A stretch of DNA of 64,000 nt from Thioalkalivibrio sulfidiphilus (GTDB lineage Bacteria; Pseudomonadota; Gammaproteobacteria; Ectothiorhodospirales; Ectothiorhodospiraceae). Location: assembly GCF_000377945.1 (NCBI RefSeq), contig NZ_KB898928.1:25383-89382 (forward strand). The letters are read 5' to 3'. Both the position numbers and the translations under genes were made by a program. Under the pieces are notes generated by a model. That model was not told the origin of the DNA and searched no databases. It saw nothing but the letters and a program-made list of their open reading frames with translations. This document shows positions 17,332 through 24,037 of this stretch, piece by piece. The stretch's first letter is position 1; each line of letters starts with the position of its first letter.

Positions 17332-18201
17332 TCAGCCGGCGTCCGTGTCCCGGGCGTCGCTGTGCTCGGCCTCCAGCCCCAGGTAGGTGCGCAGGCTCGG
17401 CCACTGGCGCGCCAGCACCTGGTCCATGTAGGCGGACATGAGGTGGGCGCGGTCCACGCCCTCCACCCAGCCGTAGATGGACTGGCGCAGGTCCGCGGGT
17501 CCGTTCACGTTCACGTGCAGGTCGTGCACCACCCGTTGCCATTCCGCCAGGGTGGGGCGCAGGTCCAGGGCGCGGAACAGGGCCTCCAGGCTCTGGATCA
17601 TGGGCCGGGCATTCTCCGCCAGGCCCAGCTTCGCCGGTGTGATCGCCTCGTCCGGGTCGTCCCGCTGGCCCAGCCACAGGCTGAAGGCCGCCTGGCGCAG
17701 GCTGTGGTAGAGGGGCTCGTCGGAGATGAAGCTCACCAGCAGGTTGCGCCGATGGGCCTTGAGCGCCACCTCGCCATAGCGCCAGGTCCCGTCGCGCACG
17801 AACTCCGCCAGGCGCAGGTGGGTCTGGAAGGGGGCCCTGTGCAGCTGGTCCAGGATCAGGAAGGCGGGATCGCCCTCGCTGAGCGCGCAGGCCTCGGCCA
17901 TCACACGGTCCAGGGCATCCATGGGTGCCTCGCCCGGGGCCTCCTGCGCGGGTTCGGCGGGATCCATGCGTACCGGCGGCTGCGGGGGCGGGTCGGTGAA
18001 TTCATGGTAGAGCACGTGGCCGTGGCCCAGGGCGTGGCCCAGGGCATAGGCGAAGGCGGTGCGCCGCCGGCCGCAGTCGCCCTCCAGGTTCAGGCAGCGC
18101 AGGTGATCGCCGGGCGCGGACAGCAGGCACTGCACGGCATAGTCGTAATCCTGGTCGGAGACGAAGCCGTGTTCCGCAAGCCTTTGTTTCAGTGCCGTCA
18201 T
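17332..18201 (-). CDS. AAA-like P-loop protein with degenerate Walker A
   Basis: 289 residues. LNLEGDCGRRRTAFAYALGHALG occupies the place of a Walker A loop but lacks the GK[ST] signature. PAFLILDQLHRAP looks like a Walker B strand, and NLLVSFISDEPLY resembles a sensor-1 strand; a Pro-rich linker (residues about 73-95) separates the two. This suggests a MoxR/AAA-like ATPase that may have lost nucleotide binding. Function unknown; divergent from the hydrolase gene at 18329. Confidence 0.6.
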   Translation of the reverse strand: MTALKQRLAEHGFVSDQDYDYAVQCLLSAPGDHLRCLNLEGDCGRRRTAFAYALGHALGHGHVLYHEFTDPPPQPPVRMDPAEPAQEAPGEAPMDALDRVMAEACALSEGDPAFLILDQLHRAPFQTHLRLAEFVRDGTWRYGEVALKAHRRNLLVSFISDEPLYHSLRQAAFSLWLGQRDDPDEAITPAKLGLAENARPMIQSLEALFRALDLRPTLAEWQRVVHDLHVNVNGPADLRQSIYGWVEGVDRAHLMSAYMDQVLARQWPSLRTYLGLEAEHSDARDTDAG

Positions 18202-18328
18202 TTGGTCATGTCCCGGGAAGCTGCCATGATTATTGGTGCGCCCCGCTGGTTCATCAAGCCGGGGCCTGCCTGCGCCGACGGACGGCGCGCAGGGCCCGTT
18301 AAGATGTCATTCAAAGATGGAGGTCCCC

Positions 18329-19081
18329 ATGCATTTCAAGCAGCTGTTCGAACCCGACTCTTCCACCTACACCTACCTGCTCGCCTGTGACGAGACCCGT
18401 GAGTGTGTGCTTATCGACCCGGTGATCGAGACCGCGGAGCGGGATCTGGCGGTGATCAACGAGATGGGGCTCAAGCTCACCTGCGCCCTGGAGACCCACA
18501 TCCACGCCGACCACATCACCGGCGCGCGCAAGCTGAAAGCGCTAAGCGGCTGCAAGATCGCCGGCCCCGCCATGGACGAACTGCCCTGCCGGGACATCGG
18601 CGTGCGCGAGGGCGAGCCGTTTCGCGTCGGCGGCATCACCCTCAATCCCCTCTACACCCCGGGGCACACGGACACCCACCACGCCTTCCTGCTGGAACAC
18701 GGCGGCCTGAACCTGCTGTTCTCCGGCGATGCCCTGCTCATCGAGGCCTGCGGCCGGACCGACTTCCAGTCCGGTGATGCGCGCGTGCTCTATAAGTCCA
18801 TCCACGACAAGTTCTTCTCCCTGCCCGACGAGACCCTGGTGTATCCCGCCCACGACTACGAGTCCCGGCAGATCACCACCATCGGCCAGGAGAAGATGCG
18901 CAACCCGCGCCTGGGCCGGGGCAAGACGCTCGAGGAATTCGTGAAGATCATGGACGAGATGGACCTGCCCTATCCGCGCAAGATCGATTTCTCGGTGCCC
19001 GGCAACGAGCGCTGCGGCGAGTGCCCGGACAACGTGCCGGACGAGATGAAGCGGCTGTGCGAGGTGAGTAGGCAGGGGTGA
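18329..19081 (+). CDS. ETHE1-like persulfide dioxygenase (metallo-beta-lactamase fold)
   Basis: ETHE1 enzymes oxidise glutathione persulfide to sulfite. The 250-residue protein carries the metal motif THIHADHITG, the PGHTDTHHAFLL region, FSGDALLIEACGRTDFQSGD (the GRTDFQ block typical of ETHE1) and YPAHDY. The ATG at 18329 follows GGAGG by five bases. The C-terminal extension (NERCGECPDNVPDEMKRLC) has a CxxC pair, unusual for the short ETHE1 form. The role fits a sulfur-oxidising organism; a rhodanese-linked or glyoxalase-like relative is the alternative. Confidence 0.85.
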   Translation: MHFKQLFEPDSSTYTYLLACDETRECVLIDPVIETAERDLAVINEMGLKLTCALETHIHADHITGARKLKALSGCKIAGPAMDELPCRDIGVREGEPFRVGGITLNPLYTPGHTDTHHAFLLEHGGLNLLFSGDALLIEACGRTDFQSGDARVLYKSIHDKFFSLPDETLVYPAHDYESRQITTIGQEKMRNPRLGRGKTLEEFVKIMDEMDLPYPRKIDFSVPGNERCGECPDNVPDEMKRLCEVSRQG

Positions 19082-19087
19082 GGGCAG

Positions 19088-19165
19088 TGGCTAGTGGCTA
19101 GTCTCAAGTGGCAAGGAAAACCGGTTTTTTTCCTTTCCTTGCCACTAGCCACTTGAGACTTGCCA
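19088..19165 (+). repeat. Inverted heptamer array, TGGCTAG/TGGCAAG family
   Basis: Left arm TGGCTAG, TGGCTAG, TCTCAAG, TGGCAAG; right arm CTTGCCA, CTAGCCA, CTTGAGA, CTTGCCA; spacer GAAAACCGGTTTTTTTCCTTTC. The variant unit TCTCAAG sits second from the loop on the left but third on the right. Confidence 0.9.
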
Positions 19166-19167
19166 CT

Positions 19168-19209
19168 GGCCCGTTGGTGAGCGCCTTTTCAGGCGCTCAC
19201 CAACGGGCC
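19168..19209 (+). terminator. 18-bp perfect hairpin terminator between convergent genes
   Basis: GGCCCGTTGGTGAGCGCC pairs perfectly with GGCGCTCACCAACGGGCC over a 6-base loop and is followed by TTTT on the plus strand. It overlaps the last codons of the minus-strand gene and can terminate both convergent units. Confidence 0.85.
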
Positions 19210-19685
19210 TTTTCCCACATCTCCGGATTCGCCCAGTACCGGGGGTTCAGCCAGTCCGGGGTCTTCTTGTAGTCCTTGATGTTGAAACGGAACAGGTGGG
19301 TGTTGCCTTGTGCCTGACCGTAGCTGCGCACCCGGGTCAGGCCCAGGGCGATCAGGTCCTGTTCCTGCCATCCGTTCTCGCCGTCCTCGGGCATGAGCAC
19401 GTAGAGGCTCTCGCTGTTGAGATCCCGCAGGCGGGCGATCATGTGGGTGGCCTGGTCGCGGTCCAGTACCGTCAGGGCATCCAGCACCAGCACCAGTTCG
19501 TGCCGGTCCACGTCCTCCAGGGCGGCGTAGGCCTCGGCGGTGAACAGCCAGGTGATGGGCAGCGTGGGCAGGCGCGCGTGGATGGCCTCGGGCAGCGGGT
19601 TGTCGGGTGCGCTGATCACCAGCAGGGAGCGGGGGCCCAGTTCCTCGGGCAGGTGGGTCAGGTCGGCGAAGATGCGCGGGTCCAT
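19197..19685 (-). CDS. Conserved hypothetical protein, 162 aa
   Basis: The ATG at 19685 gives MDPRIFADLTHLPEELGPRSLLVISAPDNPL. The reading frame is longer, but upstream it overlaps the cNMP-binding gene on the other strand. The protein looks like a Rossmann-type domain (SLLVIS; LVLVLDALTVLDRDQATHMIARLRDL; SLYVLMPED), as in small methyltransferase-like proteins without the SAM motif. Family not recognised. Divergent from the gene at 19777. Confidence 0.65.
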   Translation of the reverse strand: MDPRIFADLTHLPEELGPRSLLVISAPDNPLPEAIHARLPTLPITWLFTAEAYAALEDVDRHELVLVLDALTVLDRDQATHMIARLRDLNSESLYVLMPEDGENGWQEQDLIALGLTRVRSYGQAQGNTHLFRFNIKDYKKTPDWLNPRYWANPEMWEKARW

Positions 19686-19776
19686 GAAATCCCCTACGTG
19701 TTGTCGATGAATGTGGCGGGCTGCCGGTATACTTGCTGCATCCCATTTTTCATCCAGTATAGCGCGAGGGTCTGTC

Positions 19777-20262
19777 ATGTCGTTCGATGCCAAGCTCAAC
19801 GAATTCCTGAGCAAACACCCCATGTCCGCCTCTCTCACCCCCAGCGAGGTGGGCACCCTGCTCGAATACCTGGAAGAGTCCAGCTTCAAGAGCAATCAGG
19901 TGATCGCGGAGATCGGCGAGGTGGGCGAGGCCCTGTATTTCGTGGTGGACGGCGAGGCCGCCCTGTACCACGACGACGCCGGGCGCGAGGTGGAGGTGGG
20001 GCGCATGAAGGAGGGCGAACTGATGGGCGAGATGTCCTTCTTCGACCGGGTGCCCCGCGCGGTGCGCATGCGCGCCCTCAAGAACGGCACCCGGGTGCTC
20101 AAGCTCACCCGCTCCATGTATGACCGCCTGCGCGTGGAGCGTCCCTACATCGCCGTGAACCTGCTGGAGTTCGCCATCATCAGCCTCGACCACCTGATCC
20201 GCCGGGTGAGCGAGGATGTGGCCACCTTCAACCGCTATTTCTACGCCCCGGGCAAGAAGTAG
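19777..20262 (+). CDS. Single-domain cyclic-nucleotide-binding (Crp-like sensory) protein
   Basis: A 161-residue protein with a cNMP-binding beta-roll (VIAEIGEVGEALYFVVDGEAALYHDD; GELMGEMSFFDRVPRAVRMRA) and a C-terminal helical segment. It lacks a helix-turn-helix domain, so it is not a transcription factor. The phosphate-binding cassette is modified (GEMSFFDRVPRAV instead of GExxxxxxxxRxA), which leaves nucleotide binding uncertain. The start at 19777 is the first ATG after the divergent promoter region. Confidence 0.8.
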   Translation: MSFDAKLNEFLSKHPMSASLTPSEVGTLLEYLEESSFKSNQVIAEIGEVGEALYFVVDGEAALYHDDAGREVEVGRMKEGELMGEMSFFDRVPRAVRMRALKNGTRVLKLTRSMYDRLRVERPYIAVNLLEFAIISLDHLIRRVSEDVATFNRYFYAPGKK

Positions 20263-20289
20263 CCTTCGCGTCCATCGCCGGCGCGTCCC

Positions 20290-21045
20290 GTGCAGGTCCT
20301 CGAACTGCTCATCCTGCCGCCCGCCAGCGGCCTGATCGCCATCGTACTCGGGCTGCTGTTCTGGGGGCGCCGTCTGGGCAAGGGGCTGGTGTTCGCCGGC
20401 ATCGTCTGGATTTATGTGGCGGCCACGCCCCTGTTCGCGGGCTGGCTGCTGGCGGGGCTTGAATCCGCGTACCCGGCGTCACCGACCTTGCCTGCCGGTG
20501 CGCAGGCCATTGTCGTGCTGGCCGGCGGGCGCTATCCCGATGCCCGGGAATACGGCAGCGAGACGGTCAATGCCTTCTCGCTGGAACGCCTGCGTTACGG
20601 CGCAAAGCTGCACCGCGAGACAGGCCTGCCGTTGCTGATCAGTGGCGGCCGGGTGCGCGGCGACGAGCCTTCCAGCGAGTCACAGCTGATGGTGCGGGTT
20701 CTGGAAGGGGAACTGGGTGTGACGGTGCACTGGCAGGAGACCGAAAGCCGCAATACCTGCGAAAACGCCTTCTTCAGTGCGCGCCTGCTGGCAGAGGCGG
20801 GTATCGAACATGTCCTGCTGGTGTCCCACGCCCTGCACATGCCCCGGGCCGTGTGGTGTTTCCAGCGCACGGAACTGGCGGTCACGCCGTTCCCCACCCT
20901 GGCGATGGGCGACCTGTCGCGCCATCGCGGCATCACCGCGTTCCTGCCCCAGCCCCGCGCCCTGTGGCTGACGGGGCAGGCGCTGCATGAGTACCTGGGC
21001 CTGGTGTGGTACCGGGTGAAGTGGGAAGTGAGAATTGGGAAGTAG
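20290..21045 (+). CDS. DUF218 (YdcF/SanA/ElyC-type) envelope protein
   Basis: 251 residues from a GTG at 20290. Two N-terminal membrane segments are followed by a DUF218 domain: AIVVLAGGRYPDAREYG, LPLLISGGRVRGDEPSSES, SRNTCENAFFSARLL and VLLVSHALHMPRAVWCF. ElyC-type members influence envelope integrity and lipid-carrier metabolism. The last residues (RVKWEVRIGK) and the stop are encoded by the first units of a heptamer array, so the natural C-terminus was probably altered. Confidence 0.82.
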   Translation: MQVLELLILPPASGLIAIVLGLLFWGRRLGKGLVFAGIVWIYVAATPLFAGWLLAGLESAYPASPTLPAGAQAIVVLAGGRYPDAREYGSETVNAFSLERLRYGAKLHRETGLPLLISGGRVRGDEPSSESQLMVRVLEGELGVTVHWQETESRNTCENAFFSARLLAEAGIEHVLLVSHALHMPRAVWCFQRTELAVTPFPTLAMGDLSRHRGITAFLPQPRALWLTGQALHEYLGLVWYRVKWEVRIGK

Positions 21046-21104
21046 GAATAAAGACATCGAAAGCCATTCTTCGCTCTTCCCAATTCACACTTCACACTTC
21101 AACT
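21016..21104 (+). repeat. Inverted heptamer array, GGGAAGT/GTGAATT family
   Basis: Left arm GTGAAGT, GGGAAGT, GAGAATT, GGGAAGT, AGGAATA; right arm CTTCCCA ATTCACA CTTCACA CTTCAAC. Each arm codes for the end of one of the two convergent genes (DUF218 and the radical SAM enzyme). Confidence 0.9.
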
Positions 21105-22188
21105 GTGCCATCCGCACTGGCATCCGCCGCTCCCCCCACTCCCCCGGCTGCGCCTCGAACACGCCGGGCAGCTTCGTGTCGCATTTCGGGCAATGGCCGT
21201 CGGCGGTGAGCTGCCAGTGGGTGATGCGGTAGCCGTCGCGGCCGATGAGCCGTTCGCCGCAGCCGTGGCAGAAGGTGCTGGCGCCCTGCTCGTCGCGCAC
21301 GTTGCCGGTGTAGGCGTGGCGCACGCCGTTGCGCCGGGCGATCTCCCGGGCGCGGGTCAGGGTGCTGGCCGGGGTGCGCGGCACGTCGGTCATCTTCCAG
21401 TCCGGGTGAAAGGCGGTGAAGTGCATGGGCACGTCCGGGCCCAGGTTTTCCACCACCCAGCGGGTCATGCAATCCAGTTCCGCATCGGAGTCGTTGTGGC
21501 CGGGGATCAGCAGGGTGGTCAGTTCCAGCCACACGTCGGTCTCGTGGCGGATGTAGCGCAGGGTCTCCAGCACCTTGTCCAGGTGGGCGCCGCAGGTCTT
21601 CCTGTAGAAGTCCTCGGTGAAGGCCTTCAGATCCACGTTGGCGGCGTCCATGTGGGCGAAGAAGTCCTCCCGGGCGCCGGGTGAGATGTAGCCCGCGGTC
21701 ACCGCCACGGATTTGATGCCCCGCTCGCGACAGGCGATGGCCGTGTCCACGGCATATTCCAGGAAGATCACCGGGTCGTTGTAGGTGTAGGCCACCGAGC
21801 GGCAGCCCAGCCGCTCCGCGGTCCGGGCCAGGGCCTCGGGGGAGGCCTGGTCCATGAGGGTGTCCATCTCCCGGGATTTGCTCATGTCCCAGTTCTGGCA
21901 GAACTTGCAGGCCAGGTTGCAGCCGGCGGTGCCGAAGGAGAGCACCGGCGAGCCGGGCAGGAAGTGGTTGAGCGGCTTCTTCTCGATGGGGTCCACGCAA
22001 AAGCCGCTGGAGCGCCCGTAACTGGTCAGCACCACCTGGTCGTTTTGCCGGGCGCGCACGAAGCACAGCCCCTGCTGACCCTCGTGGAGCTTGCATTCCC
22101 GGGGGCAGAGGTCGCACTGGATGCGCCCGTCCGGCAGGGCATGCCAGTAGCGGGTGGGGACGGTGGTCTGAATCTCGGGAGTGGTCAT
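21085..22188 (-). CDS. amrS: AmmeMemoRadiSam system radical SAM enzyme
   Basis: 367 residues from the ATG at 22188. The radical-SAM cluster motif CNLACKFC is seen, preceded by a zinc/Fe-type CDLCPRECKL motif at the N-terminus and a C-terminal CHGCG...CPKC zinc-ribbon-like pair. The family is related to pyruvate-formate-lyase activases and is always found with Memo and AMMECR1 proteins; its substrate is unknown. Memo and AMMECR1 genes lie divergently just upstream. The final QLKCEV is encoded by the heptamer array. Confidence 0.9.
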   Translation of the reverse strand: MTTPEIQTTVPTRYWHALPDGRIQCDLCPRECKLHEGQQGLCFVRARQNDQVVLTSYGRSSGFCVDPIEKKPLNHFLPGSPVLSFGTAGCNLACKFCQNWDMSKSREMDTLMDQASPEALARTAERLGCRSVAYTYNDPVIFLEYAVDTAIACRERGIKSVAVTAGYISPGAREDFFAHMDAANVDLKAFTEDFYRKTCGAHLDKVLETLRYIRHETDVWLELTTLLIPGHNDSDAELDCMTRWVVENLGPDVPMHFTAFHPDWKMTDVPRTPASTLTRAREIARRNGVRHAYTGNVRDEQGASTFCHGCGERLIGRDGYRITHWQLTADGHCPKCDTKLPGVFEAQPGEWGERRMPVRMAQLKCEV

Positions 22189-22431
22189 GGGAGGGGGGCC
22201 GGCCGGGCCGGCAGGGTGGGATACACCATGAGATATGGGTCTCAGGATGGAGAATTTCAATCGGGCATTTCCTGTACAGACACTATACTCGGGTGACGGA
22301 CGCCGGAATTGCCGGCTCCCCGGGCACGCCAACAAGAACAACAATCCCAGCCGTTGGTCAAATACATACCCTATAAATTCATGGGGTTGGTGATGGCCGT
22401 GTCTCCAGGTGTCGTGCAGGAGGAGTATCGA

Positions 22432-23256
22432 ATGATGAGAATGGAAGCGAGGAGTTTGCAGGGTGCCGTCCGCCCGGCGGCGGTGGCGGGTCATTTCTAT
22501 CCGGCGGACGCCGGTCTGTTGCGTACCGTGGTCGAGGGGCTGCTCTCGGACTTCGCCGAGGCCGAGCCCCCGGCGCGTCCCCCCAAGGCCCTGATCGTCC
22601 CCCATGCGGGTTATGTGTATTCCGGCGCCGTGGCTGCCCGGGCCTACAACCGTTTGCGGTGTGCCTCGGGCATTCGACGGGTGGTGCTGGTGGGGCCGGC
22701 CCACCGGGTGGGCTTCTATGGCATCGCGGCCCCCGAGGCCGCCTGGTTCGAGACCCCGCTCGGCCGTGTGCCCGTGGACCAGCCGGCGGTGGAACAGGCC
22801 TGCGAGCTGTCCTCGGTGTTCCGCTATGAGGCCGCCCACGCACCCGAGCACTCTCTGGAGGTGCAACTGCCCTTCCTGCAGCGCACCCTGAGCGAGGACT
22901 TCACCCTCGTGCCCCTGGTTGTGGGCGGTGCCACCACCGATGATATGGCCCGGACCCTGGAGGCCGTGTGGGGCGGACCGGAGACCCTGGTGGTGATCAG
23001 CTCCGACCTCAGCCATCACCTGGACTACGAGGCCGCCCGCGAGGTCGACGAGCGCACCAGCCAGGCCATCGAGCGCCTGGACGAGCAGGGCATTGAGCCG
23101 GGCATGGCCTGCGGCCGGGTGCCCATCCAGGGCCTGCTGCGCCTGGCCCGCCAACGGGGCCTGGCGGCTGAACGCCTGGACCTGCGCTGCTCCGGGGATA
23201 CCGCCGGCCCCCGGGACCGGGTGGTGGGTTACGGGGCCTATGCCTTCGGTGACTGA
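22432..23256 (+). CDS. amrB: AmmeMemoRadiSam system protein B (MEMO1 family)
   Basis: A 274-residue Memo-family protein, homologous to class III extradiol dioxygenases and to human MEMO1. Metal-site residues are recognisable: VPHAGYVYSG, GPAHR, EHSLEVQLPFL, SSDLSHH and the cysteine of DLRCSGDT. Start at the ATG at 22432, which follows GGAGGAG by eight bases; the frame opens earlier without similarity. The stop overlaps the AMMECR1 gene by 17 bases. Confidence 0.9.
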   Translation: MMRMEARSLQGAVRPAAVAGHFYPADAGLLRTVVEGLLSDFAEAEPPARPPKALIVPHAGYVYSGAVAARAYNRLRCASGIRRVVLVGPAHRVGFYGIAAPEAAWFETPLGRVPVDQPAVEQACELSSVFRYEAAHAPEHSLEVQLPFLQRTLSEDFTLVPLVVGGATTDDMARTLEAVWGGPETLVVISSDLSHHLDYEAAREVDERTSQAIERLDEQGIEPGMACGRVPIQGLLRLARQRGLAAERLDLRCSGDTAGPRDRVVGYGAYAFGD

Positions 23257-23830
23257 GGCCCTGGCGCCCGCCGCCGGGCGTGAGCTGCTGGCGGTGGCCC
23301 GGGAGTCCATCCTGCATGGTCTGAGTCAGGGCGTGCCCTCAAGCCCGGATCCCGCCGACTATGAACACCCCCTGCAGGCACCGGGGGCGAGCTTCGTCAC
23401 CCTGCGCTCCGCCGGCGGTGATCTGCGAGGCTGCATCGGGCACCTGGAGGCCCACCGGCCGCTGGTGCTGGACGTGGCCGGCAACGCCTTCTCCGCGGCC
23501 TTCCTGGATCCTCGCTTCAAGCCGGTCAATGAGGCGGAATTCACCCAGCTGGACATCCACATCTCCGTGCTCAGCCCTTCCGAGCCCCTGCCGGCGGACG
23601 CCTGGCGGGACCTGCCGTCCTACCTGCAACCCGGCCACCATGGCCTGATCATCCAGCTGGGATCGCGCCGGGCCACCTTCCTGCCCGCCGTCTGGGCACA
23701 GCTTCCCGAGGCGCAGGAGTTCGTGGCGGCGCTGTACCGCAAGGCGGGTCTCGAGGCCTTTGCCGATGCCTCGGGTCGCATCACCGGCTTGAGCGCCTGG
23801 GTGTACTCGGTCCACGAGATCCACGCCTAG
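23240..23830 (+). CDS. amrA: AmmeMemoRadiSam system protein A (AMMECR1 family)
   Basis: 196 residues. The AMMECR1 core motif DLRGCIGHLEAHRPL, with its invariant LRGCIG, and NAFSAAFLDPRFKPV are clear. The ATG at 23240 overlaps the Memo gene. Together with the radical SAM enzyme this completes the three-gene set conserved in bacteria and archaea; the joint biochemical function is not established. Confidence 0.92.
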   Translation: MPSVTEALAPAAGRELLAVARESILHGLSQGVPSSPDPADYEHPLQAPGASFVTLRSAGGDLRGCIGHLEAHRPLVLDVAGNAFSAAFLDPRFKPVNEAEFTQLDIHISVLSPSEPLPADAWRDLPSYLQPGHHGLIIQLGSRRATFLPAVWAQLPEAQEFVAALYRKAGLEAFADASGRITGLSAWVYSVHEIHA

Positions 23831-23915
23831 CCCGTGCGGGCTAGCAGCAAGGCGTGCGAGCGATTGTGGTCTCTCGATTTGTCTCGCGCCCTTGCTGGAA
23901 AAATGAGGCGCAGCC

Positions 23916-23987
23916 GTAGGTCGGCCTTCATGCCGACAGCCACGGTTCAGTTTGACGCCGTTGGTCGGGCTAAAGCCCGACCTGCAA
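23916..23987 (+). repeat. Pair of REP-like hairpins (GTAGGTCGG type)
   Basis: GTAGGTCGGCCTTCATGCCGACA (hairpin) and GGTCGGGCTAAAGCCCGACC lie in the 207-base gap between two convergent genes. They match dispersed extragenic palindromes common in gammaproteobacteria; they may act as terminators. Confidence 0.7.
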
Positions 23988-24037
23988 GCAAGACAGGTCG
24001 CGTGGCTGCAAGCATCCGCGCTTGCGGTTTTCGGGGT

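Noticed and set aside
22284-22289. TATACT as a promoter for the memo gene
   Set aside because: No acceptable -35 element at 16-18 bp; left unannotated.
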